In this document: positions 11,579 to 20,149 of the stretch, one piece after another
Layout of the letters: each line of letters begins with the position of its first letter
Numbering within the stretch: position 1 is the first letter of the stretch
Assembly: GCA_015680685.1 (NCBI GenBank)
Contig: MNCI01001825.1
Coordinates: forward strand, 1,386,880-1,450,879
DNA length: 64,000 nucleotides
Direction: 5' to 3'
Source of the DNA: Gnetum montanum
Lineage: Eukaryota > Streptophyta > Gnetopsida > Gnetales > Gnetaceae
The notes under the pieces: model-generated
The model's input: the letters and a program-made list of their open reading frames with translations, nothing else
Databases searched by the model: none
What the model was told of the DNA's origin: nothing
Position numbers and translations under genes: made by a program

Positions 11579-12490
11579 GGTATCTTATGTTGAAACCAAA
11601 TTGAAAGGAATAACACTTTTATGGTGGGAGAAGGAAAGTCATTCTTACAAGGTGAACAATGATACTCCTATCAAGGATTGGTCTTTAATGCAATTCATGT
11701 TGAAGAAAAAATTTGAGAAGACTCATCATAGACAAGAGGTCATCAAAGAATTAAAGTACCTAAGGCAAGGTAGTAAGACTATGAAGGACTACTACATGGA
11801 ATTTTGTAAGGCTTTCTAGCTTTTAAGAGTTCAAAGATTCTTTTTTTGGTATCTCAGAAAACCATTTCCTAGTATCTTTAAAAAATCATTTTCAAGTATT
11901 TAGAATTGTTTGCTAGTACCTTGAAAAATAATTTTTTGGTATCTCAAAGAATCATTTTCTAGTACAACAAAAAATCTTTATCTAATATCTAGAAGAACCC
12001 TTTTTCTTGTATCTTAAGGAAATTTTTTTTGATATCTCAAAGTGTGATGATTATGAACAAGCATACAACTTTCAAAGAGGACTTAAAAGGAAGTATCAAT
12101 AAGAGATAACCTTCCATGAGCCCCAAACATTGGATGAGGCTTTTCAATTGGCTCTTAGTGATGAGAAGAAACTCCAATGATATAATAAAGGTCCTAAATT
12201 TTCTAAAGGTAAGGACTCCAAAGCTTGTAAAGGTGAGAAAAGAGCCAAGAAGAAGAAAAATGACAAAGAGGACATAAAGGAGAAGCAAGAGAAGTTCAAG
12301 AAGAGCCAAGACTCCTAGAAAGATCACTCCAAGAACTAAAGGAATCAAGAAAATGGCTATGCATCCAAAATTCAATGCTTTAATTGTGGTGAATGGGGAC
12401 ACATAAAATGGAAGTGAAAAAAACATAAGATCTCCAAAGGCAAGGAACTTCTAACCTTGAAAAATCAAGAATCCTCTAATGAAGATAATC
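11579..12490 (+). pseudogene. Chromovirus gag, C-terminal half (copy B) with zinc knuckle
   Basis: A clean 93-residue stretch up to 11819 carries the capsid segment (LLWWEKESHSYK, KYLRQGSKTMKDYYMEF). The 23-bp minisatellite follows, then the QAYNFQRGLKRKYQQ and LDEAFQLA motifs, a Lys-rich stretch, and a CCHC zinc knuckle at 12376-12417 (CFNCGEWGHIKWK). The fourth ligand of the knuckle (CX2CX4HX4C) is replaced by a TGA stop. In intact elements the knuckle binds the element RNA. This copy continues into protease and RT, so it is the ancestral one. Confidence 0.75.
11848..12044 (+). repeat. 23-bp minisatellite inside gag (copy B)
   Basis: Same array as at 8513-8736, about nine units with their own point differences. 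Its presence in both copies shows that it predates the tandem duplication. Confidence 0.7.
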
Positions 12491-12499
12491 CTCATGCAC

Positions 12500-13060
12500 C
12501 AATGATTGAAGATATCACTATACTTAATTCTTGCATTTTTATGGGAAATGTTAGTGCTAGTAAAGATTCTAGAAGAAAGATGTTCTTTAGGATTGGAGCT
12601 AGGTATCTAGATAGTGGTGAATGAATAAAATTTTTAATTGATGGTGGAGCTCTAGAAAATGTGAATTTTTTCAAAGGTTATTTCTAAGCTTTGTTTAAAG
12701 CTTTCCAAGGATCATTTCCAAGATGTTAAGAAGAAGTGTTTTTTGTCTTTTAAAATTGGTTCTTTCAAGGACAAGGTACATTATGACATCCTTCCTATTG
12801 ATTGTGCTAATGTTATTTTGGGAAGACCTTGGAACTTTGACAACAAGGCTTCTTTTAGTGATGTAGGAAATGTTTGGTCTATTCCAAGAGAAGATGAAAT
12901 ACATGAACTCATTCCTATGACTTGGCAACAACATAAGGATAATGTTCCTATTAATGCTTCATTGATCTTGCTTAGTGATCAAGCTTACCTACAAGCACAT
13001 GAAGAGGTTGGGCATGATTTTGTTATCATATCAAAACTTGCAACAAGTGAATAGAAGCAT
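12500..13060 (+). pseudogene. Chromovirus aspartic protease
   Basis: The active-site region FLIDGGALENV has DGG at 12640-12648 in place of the usual D(S/T)G, with the catalytic Asp kept. After a frameshift, 12743-13054 carries the C-terminal half: IGSFKDKVHYDILPIDCANVILGRPW, the ILGRPW flap/core motif typical of plant chromoviruses, then the linker IHELIPM. The protease would cleave Gag-Pol. It is broken by a frameshift at about 12665-12740. Confidence 0.7.
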
Positions 13061-13079
13061 ACAAATGAACTTCCTCTAG

Positions 13080-13960
13080 TGGTGCAGCCCTTGACATTGA
13101 AATTAACTAATGTTTTCAAGGAAAAATTAGAAGGACTTCCACCAATGAGATCCATTTGACATCAAATAGACTTTATACTATAAGCGACAGTTCTAAATGA
13201 AAGAGCCTATTGCATGACTCCAAATTAGAGGAAAGAATTGAGCAAGCAAGGGAGTTACTCTCTAATGGTTTTATTAAGGAATCCATCTCTACTTGTGCCA
13301 TTCTAGCTTTGTTAGTTCCCAAGAAGGACACTTATGAATTAAGAATAGGCATAGACTCTAGGGCTGTTAATAGGGTTACTAGCAAGTATAGATTTCCTAT
13401 TTCCTAGATGGATGAAATTCTTTATGTGCTTAGCAATGCTAAGATTTTTTGTAAAATTGATTTAAAAAGCAGTTATCATCAAATAAGGATTAGATTAGGA
13501 GATGAATGAAAAACAACATTAAAGACATCAAATGACTTGTATGAGTGGTTATTCATGCCTTTTGGGCTAACCAAAACTCCAAACATATTTATGAGGTTCA
13601 TGCATGAAGCCCTAAGGGATTTTATTAGTAAATGTTGCATTGTTTTCTTTGATGACATTCTTGTATAAAATTATAAGGAAGAGGACCATGTACATCATTT
13701 GAGTATGATATACTCCAAGTTACAAAAAGTAAAGCTGATGATTAATGCTAAGAAATGCCACTTCATGAAGAAAGAAATTATCTACCTAGGTCATTTTATC
13801 TCCAAGATTCATGTCAAGATGGAACTATGTAAGATAAAGGCAATTAAGTAATGTCCTTCACCTAATGATGTGGGAGATGTGAGATCTTTTCTTAGTTTGG
13901 ATGGCTTCTATAGGAGATTTATTAAGAATTTTAGTTCCATTGCATGGCCTATTCCCTCTT
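13080..13960 (+). pseudogene. Chromovirus reverse transcriptase
   Basis: RT palm and fingers can be followed in order: REL(L)SNGFIKES, VPKKD, RIGIDSRAVNRVT, YRFPIS, KIFCKIDLKSSYHQIR, MPFGLTK, the catalytic FFDD (13645-13656) and KKCHFMKKEIIYLGHFIS. The two catalytic Asp of the FFDD box are intact, but TAG, TGA and TAA stops (for example 13405, 13507 and 13666) prevent translation. RT copies the genomic RNA into DNA. It is followed directly by the RNase H region. Confidence 0.8.
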
Positions 13961-14666
13961 GTTTGAAGAAAAATTTAGTCCTTTTATGGGATAATGAGAA
14001 AAAAAAATCCTTTCAAGCATTAAAAGAGAAAATTTGTAGTGCTCTAGTTTTGGAAATTCCAAATTTCTCAAAACTCTTTGAAGTAGAAGTTGATGCAAGT
14101 GGGCTTACTATTGGAGGTGTGCTTTCTTAAGAAGATAAGCTAATTACATTATTCATTAAAAAATTAAATGAATCTAGACAAAAGTATAACACATATGAGA
14201 AGCAGTTATATGCTATAATTTAAGCCATTAAACATTCAAGACATTACTTGCTAGGATTAGAGTTTCTTTTATTTATTGATCATAGAACACTTCAATTTTT
14301 AAATTCTAAAAAGAAATTAAGTGCCAAGCATATAAAATGGGTAGATAAATTATAAGAATTTCATCTTATTTTAACACATAGAAGTGGCAAGTCTAATGTT
14401 GTGACTATTGTTTTTTCTAGAGTTCATGATGCTTCTTCTAATGTGAAAGTTCAAGGATTTGACTCTTTCGCTTTATTATATCCTATTGATAAGGATTTTG
14501 ATGCAATTTGGAAATATTTATCTTCCTCATTATTAGAAAGAACTTATCAATAGAAATCTTATCATGTGAAGAATGGGATTTTGTTTAAGGATGAAAATAT
14601 TTGTGTTCCAAAGTGTGATTTCAAGTACAAACTCCTTTAAGAGAAATACCAAAGTAACATCACTAT
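13961..14666 (+). pseudogene. Chromovirus RNase H and start of the integrase zinc domain
   Basis: RNase H motifs: FEVEVDASGLTIGGVLS (catalytic Asp in DASG), KYNTYEKQLYAI, HYLLGLEFLLFIDH, SAKHIKWVDKL and the tether RSGKSNVV. It then runs into the integrase N-terminal region (NGILFKDENICVPK) and is interrupted at 14667 by a Tat-like solo LTR. RNase H removes the RNA template during cDNA synthesis. Internal stops are mostly TAG or TAA at Gln positions. Confidence 0.75.
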
Positions 14667-16286
14667 TGAAACACCACCAAATTTTAGCTATAGCATCTTG
14701 ACTACAAATTTCTCTAAGTCTCAACATGAGGCAAATTTTTCTAAGTGCTGGGACAATTCTCTCCACTACCTAGAGCGTAGTCAACCCCGTAGAGAGAGTA
14801 GTTAATACAAAAGCCCAGTTTTGCAATTTTTTCCAAGGATCATTATGAAGCCAGAAGCTATAGATTTTTTTCTAAGTGCTAAGACTACACTCTCTACTAC
14901 CCCAAAGCATAGTCAAGCATAGTAAGCGTGGTGGCATATTTTCTACAAAATTTTCTAAGTGTTGAGACTATGCTCTTCACTACCATAGAGCGTAGTCAGC
15001 ATCATGTAGAGTGTAGTCAATATAAAGGCAAATTTGTAAAATTTTCCTAAGTGTCAAGCCAATAGTTGTAGATTTTTCCAAGTGCCAAGACTATGCTCTT
15101 CACTACACAAAAGCATGGTCAAGTGTAGTTAGCTAGAACAACATCCAATGGCTTCTACAATGTAGCACCAGCACTCAGCTTAGCTCCAACACACTGACAA
15201 CAAGCATAGTTAGCAAAAATGACTCTTTTTTGTACCCCTTTTTGTTCCCAAATTGTAACTACACTAAACCCCACTCAAGATAATGGACAGCATAGTCCTG
15301 AAGCATAGTCTCCAAAGTTGCAAATTTTTCACATTTTTTTAGGTACATTGCTGTCTTGTTCGGAACACAAACATGTAGTTGGTAGTGTAGTCATAGTCTG
15401 GTAGTATCACACAACAAAGCATAACATTGCTTGCTTCAGTGGAGAGCCTAGTTGAATGCATCATAGTCCCAACCGTCCCATTGCCACGTAGCACCCAATC
15501 CATGTTTCATGCTAACCCTAGGCCTATAAATACATCCACCATCTACGTTTTAGGGGTGGGAAAAATTTCAAGTTGGCATTTTTGCATTTCATTGGAATTT
15601 TGGCATTTTAGCATTGGCAAACTTTTGAGTTAGCATTTGGTGAAGTTGTAGATGATGCAACCCCATTGCAGCTTAGCAGAACACCATAGCCCATGGTATA
15701 CTATAGTGACCAAACTAGCAGGCACAAACACCACGATGAGCACCAATCTTCATGGCTAGACACCTCCAAGACTATGACTACACTCTCCACTATGGCTATT
15801 GTACACTACATACCATCTCACCCCTTCTGGAGTTAACTACACTTAACCCCATTTGGGGTCATGCCCTATTTCTCTATTTTGCATTTTTCTCACTTTCTTT
15901 GCATTTTCGCTATTTTTAATGCATGGTCATGTTACAACTATGCTTGGGCAGTAGTCTCCACATGTTGGCACCCTCATTTTTGCTAAAACCCTTTACTATG
16001 CTCACCCCCTCGAGCGCCTGTGACTACGCTCTACATTGTTAACACCATTAACACCACCAGAACACTTAGCACCATTTTGCATTAGCATATTGGCTAACCA
16101 CGCTACACCCCAGTTGCACCCACCACCCCAGCTGCATTTGGAAAAGTCCCTATTCAGTCAACAAGACTATTCAGGGCACCTTGTCTCTACCTCTAGTAGG
16201 CCCTCGTGCAGATGTAGGATTAGGTTGTGTGCTCATCAACCCCTCAATGTTCTAGCTGCTGACATTTTAAGTTGTTATAGCTATAC
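14667..16286 (+). mobile_element. Solo LTR of a Tat-like element
   Basis: About 1.62 kb. It starts TGAAACACCACCAAATTTTAG, very like the start of the Tat LTR at 25058. Its end follows the same order of motifs (AAGTCCCTATTC..., GGGCACC..., AACCCCTCA..., GCTATA). A TATAAATAC box lies at 15525-15533, in the same AGGCCTATAAATAC context as the large element. The interrupted integrase frame resumes at once (..SNIT/MDKTKTLEF). The flanking ACTAT on the left and CATAT on the right fit a degraded target duplication. The U3 has many AGCGTAGTC-type motifs from 14760 to 15430. Confidence 0.75.
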
Positions 16287-17365
16287 ATATGGACAAGACC
16301 AAGACATTGGAATTTGTGAGCAGAAATTACCTTTGATCAAGTATGTATAGTGATGTGGTTAAATCTGTAAAAGAATGCTATACTTGTCAATAGTTCAAAG
16401 GGGGAAAAAGTGGAGATGATCATTATCTGTCTTTGCTAATTCCAAATTCTTCTTGGAAAAGTGTTTCTTTTTAATTTGTTTGTAGCATTCTTAAGATAAG
16501 ATCTAGTCATGATTCTATACTTGTTGTAGTGGATAGATTTACCAAGATGGCTTATTTTATTCCATGTAGAAAAAGTAATGATGCTTCCCATGTTGCACAT
16601 TTATTCTTTCAGCATGTTGTGAGGCTACATGGAATTCCTTTAAACATTATGAGTGATAAGGATGTCAAGTTTACTAGTCATTTCTGGATATCACTTTGGA
16701 AACTACTTGGAACCACGTTGTCTTTTTCCACAACCTATCACCCCCAAAATGATGGAAAATTAAAATTGTGAATAGGTTTCTATTGAAGATCTTAAGATTT
16801 TTGTGTGAGGATCAACCTCAAAGATGGGAAAAGATGTTGGTCCACGTTGAATTCTCATATAACAATGCTTCCCATTCTAGCATTAGTAAAAGTCCCTTTA
16901 TGGAAAAGTATGGGTTTTCACTAAGAATGGTTGATGAGTTGAGGAAATTTGAAGATTATGCTGGTTTGAGTTCAAACTTTGTTGAGAAAATGAGAGAATT
17001 GTATCAATAAGTTAAATCTCACTTGGAGAAAAAGACAACGATTGTGTCTTATAAGGCTAATGAGGGTAAGATGATAATTAGTTTCCATATTGGTGATTAT
17101 TTTTGGATTTACTTGAGCAAAGAAAGATAAAAAGAATATGTCCTTCTATAAGCTCAAGTCAAGAAGAATTAATCCATTTTAAATCAGGACCAAAATCTAT
17201 CCAAATGATTAGGAGATTAATTCACCCAATGAATTCCCTATTTCTTTTGTTTTTAATGTTTTAGATTTAATGCATCAAACTTGATAGATATTCTTGAGAT
17301 CCTCAAGGATGCACTTGAACACTCAAACTTAGTCATGCCACCAAGAAAAGTAATTATGCTATAGG
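16287..17365 (+). pseudogene. Chromovirus integrase
   Basis: Zinc-domain remainder (MDKTKTLEFVSRNY, ECYTC, with a TAG at the next Gln), then the core: VVVDRFTKMAYF (first Asp), IMSDKDVKFTSHFW (second Asp) and TTYHPQNDG. The third catalytic residue in the following helix is Lys instead of Glu, a G-to-A change. The segment 16768-17010 continues with QPQRWEKMLVHVEFSYNNASHSS, SPF and the C-terminal DNA-binding region. Integrase inserts the cDNA into the genome. Frameshifts occur at about 16770 and after 17010. Confidence 0.78.
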
Positions 17366-17475
17366 CAAGGAAGGCTAGGAGCACAAGAAGCAAGAAAGTG
17401 CATGAGTACTTGATGCATTGGAATGATGATGGAATTGAAAATGCCATTTGGATCCATGAGAAATATTTAACTTTG
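17366..17475 (+). pseudogene. Chromodomain-like C-terminus of the integrase
   Basis: ARSTRSKKVHEYLMHW, NDDGIENAIWIHEKYL: the basic lead-in, EYLMHWN and the W-x-x-E-x-Y-L pattern fit a plant chromovirus chromodomain, which in this group directs insertion through chromatin contacts. The sequence is short and diverged. The frame then reaches the polypurine tract. Confidence 0.55.
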
Positions 17476-17532
17476 TTGGGGCTTAATTCTACCATAATTG
17501 CACAACCAACTTAAGAACAAGTTTAATTTCTT

Positions 17533-17546
17533 AAGGGTGGGAGAGA
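17533..17546 (+). other. Polypurine tract of the chromovirus
   Basis: AAGGGTGGGAGAGA directly precedes the 3' LTR; CTTAAGGGTGGGAGA is the usual form in chromoviruses. Confidence 0.75.
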
Positions 17547-18322
17547 TGATGAGGACATCATCTAGCTCATATCTAATCCTTAATATGTTTGTACATATAT
17601 GGTTGTGTTTTTTCATGTTTGTATTTTTGTGTTATTTTTTTGAAGATGATATTACAATATTTTGACATGTTTGGAAGTTCTTTGAAACTATTTTTATGTG
17701 TTTAGTAGGTTTTGGAGGCTATGGGGACTTATTTGGTCATGTCCTAAGTTCACAAACCTTAAAAATAGCATCTTTGTATTTTGCCCTAGCAAGTGGAACA
17801 TCCTAGCTATAGGTGAGATGTCCCAATTGCATTCATGATTACCTAGATACATTTGAGACATCCCATATGATTTCAAAATGTTTTAGCTATTAACAACCAC
17901 ATTCGAGTGAGACATCCCATTCTCCTCCTAGATATCCAAGATAGACATAAGATAATTTCCTATGAGTTTTTATAAATTTAAATTTTGAATTTAAACAAGG
18001 AACATAGGGGGAGGATATAAATAGATCTCTTGGACCTTCATTTTGGTTAAGAGAGTTAAAAAATTGAGACAAGAGATTAGAGAGATATAGAGTCTTGGCA
18101 AAGTACCTTGATCATCATCCATGTAAGAGTGTGTTTTCTTTGATTTAGTGTGTGATGATTTGATTGAATCTCTTATATATCCTTCGGAATTTATGCTTCC
18201 TTTCAATTGTAATTTCTCAATTTGAGCAATAATAAAGCTTTCATTTTCTTTTCTTGTTTAACTTTGCTATTTTGTGGCATTAAGAGAGCTTGGATTGTGA
18301 AATTCATGGGAGCTCCTCATCA
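17547..18322 (+). repeat. 3' LTR of the chromovirus
   Basis: 776 bp, the partner of 5761-6520, with the same inverted ends. TATAAATAG lies at 18016-18024 and AATAAA at 18231-18236. The two LTRs differ by many substitutions and small indels, so the insertion is old. Confidence 0.88.
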
Positions 18323-18327
18323 TATTT

Positions 18328-19609
18328 TCTATGTTAAAAATACTATTAATGTTTAATATCATCTCTCTTTAATGCATGTTGAGTAGTGTAAAGATAGTTG
18401 TAGTCTTTGTTTTTGTGTTGATGTCTTTAATTTGATGTCCTAGAAGATATAAGTATGTTTGTTTTAAGAAAAAAGAATCTTAAAATATTAGGTTAAGAGC
18501 AAATTTCTTGAAAGATAAAAAGGGGCTAAGAGCCTTCATCAACTTGATTTTTCAAGACTCTTGATTTGAAAGATTTAAGTCATGGGTTTGAGTTATAAAG
18601 TTATAAAGAGATTGACTTGTTTGATGAAGAAATTTAAAAATTTTATCATGGCATCATCAAAAGGCACACATAAAAATCTCTAAATGTAACTTCTTTCAAA
18701 GAGATTTCAGGTACACAGTGGTAGCATATGATTAGAAAAATAGAATTTCTAGATGAAATCCATAAACAAAACAAAGAATATCTCTGAAATTCATTAGCCC
18801 TCAAAGAAAAGATTAAGGAAAAAAAGAAGACTAATACTACTCCAAAGGATAATGAACAGGTTTTGCTAAAATTAGCAAAACTTAAAAAAAAGGTGGAGGA
18901 GAATAAAAATAAATCTAATATTAAAGGAACAAAGATAAAGATAGGATTTTCAATCATAGAAAGTTTAAAAGAGCAAGACAAAAAATAAGACAAAAGAAAA
19001 AATTTGCATTTTGTAAGTATCCTAGAGACAGAAAATGAAACAAATGAAACTTTGTATAAGAAAGTTGAAAAACTTAAGGATGATACACATATAACTTCTT
19101 CAAAAATTAAAAAAAAAAAATTAGAATTCTAAGTGAATGACATGAAAAGCCTTGACATGTAATTATTAAGTTTCATGATGTAGAAGCTAGAGTGCATGTT
19201 TGAAGACGTTGAAGCCACTTGAAGCAAAGTGAGAATTGGAAAAGTGTTTTGATAAATAAGGATCTTACTTGAAAGGACCTTGGAACAAGGGCTAAATAAT
19301 GAAAAAGGATTAAGAAAACTCATGGACACTATTTTGTAGCATACCTATATAATTACAAATAAGCAGTATTTTAAAAATTATTTAAAAAACATATAGACCT
19401 TTTGAGGTGCAGATTTCTTAATGTTGATGGTGAAATTGCAAAGGAAGTGGTTTCTTTGAATAATATTAGCTACTTGGGAAGATGTTGGTTTTGTAGATTT
19501 TGTAGTTCCTAGATTTATTAAAGTTATTGCAAGAAATACAAGAGTAGGATGAATAGATGGATTTTCTAGTGGCATTGTAGTATTTGTAAGGAAATCTCTT
19601 GAAAGTTGT
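18328..19609 (+). pseudogene. Decayed lysine-rich coiled-coil ORF of unknown family
   Basis: From about 18650 to 19330 one plus-strand frame reads as a Lys/Glu-rich heptad-like sequence (LKEKIKEKKK, KLAKLKKKVEENKNK, LYKKVEKLKDD) with TAG, TGA and TAA stops. Part of the signal may be due to A-rich composition. I recognise no family. It lies between the chromovirus and the truncated LTR of the minus-strand Athila-like element. From 19390 to 19609 I see only short decayed frames. Confidence 0.35.
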
Positions 19610-20026
19610 GTAATTATGTGTGTAATCTATCTTGATTAATTGCTTCATTACCTTAATTACTAGAAACACTTAATAAATAATTGAAAGAATTGAATAAATA
19701 ATTGGAAACATCAAATGCACAAATAAAATATTTAATTTATCCAAAATGCTACAAGGTTTATCAGAAAGCTCATGTTTATTGTTGCACACATTATTGTGCT
19801 TAGGTACAACAATGCTTGAATAAAGACCTATACACTCAATGGCTCCTACTGTGGGCATTCAAGAGGAAAATTCTATCTTTCAAATGGAAAAACTACAAGA
19901 GAATTACTATAAATACAATCTATTATACCATAAATGTAACTAGTAGGCATGTATTGATAGCTACAAATTGACATTGTGTCAATGGGGCCTCATCGATGCA
20001 GCCAACCAAACTACGACTCATCATAC
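19610..20026 (-). repeat. Truncated 3' LTR of the Athila-like element
   Basis: Matches about 51195-51657 of the 5' LTR, including the final ...ACTCATCA. The other half (U5 side) is missing at the left, where unrelated sequence begins at about 19610. It has a single CATCGATG motif where the 5' LTR has a longer cluster. Confidence 0.8.
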
Positions 20027-20036
20027 CCCCATGACT
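20027..20036 (-). other. Polypurine tract of the Athila-like element
   Basis: On the minus strand CATGGGGGTA abuts the LTR start TGATGAG, preceded by a TTGAGGACAAG segment. This is the expected place for plus-strand priming. Confidence 0.5.
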
Positions 20037-20149
20037 GAATGAAAACTTGTCCTCAAGTTCTTTTACACAATTTGGAAGGTATGGGATTATTGATTGACTT
20101 TTTGCAAACTAAATAAATTAACTAACTTGATAAAATAATGGAGTGCCTA

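Larger units (their letters stand above)
5756..18327 (+). mobile_element. Full-length decayed Ty3/gypsy chromovirus with nested insertions
   Basis: Two related LTRs (5761-6520 and 17547-18322), both starting TGATGAGGA and ending TCCTCATCA, flank gag, protease, RT, RNase H and integrase in that order on the plus strand. The flanking 5-mers CATTT (5756-5760) and TATTT (18323-18327) fit a target-site duplication with one C-to-T change. The initiator-Met-type primer site, the polypurine tract and a chromodomain-like C-terminus place it in the chromovirus branch. It carries an Athila-like solo LTR and rearranged Athila fragment in gag, and a Tat-like solo LTR in the integrase zinc domain. All reading frames are broken by stops and frameshifts, so it is not autonomous. 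Confidence 0.85.

Noticed and set aside
12037-12426. 129-residue hydrophobic minus-strand ORF
   Set aside because: It is the complement of the Lys-rich part of chromovirus gag; A-rich coding strands give Leu/Phe-rich complements that look like membrane proteins.
18646-18993. 115-residue hydrophobic minus-strand ORF
   Set aside because: Complement of a Lys-rich plus-strand frame; the hydrophobic look is compositional.
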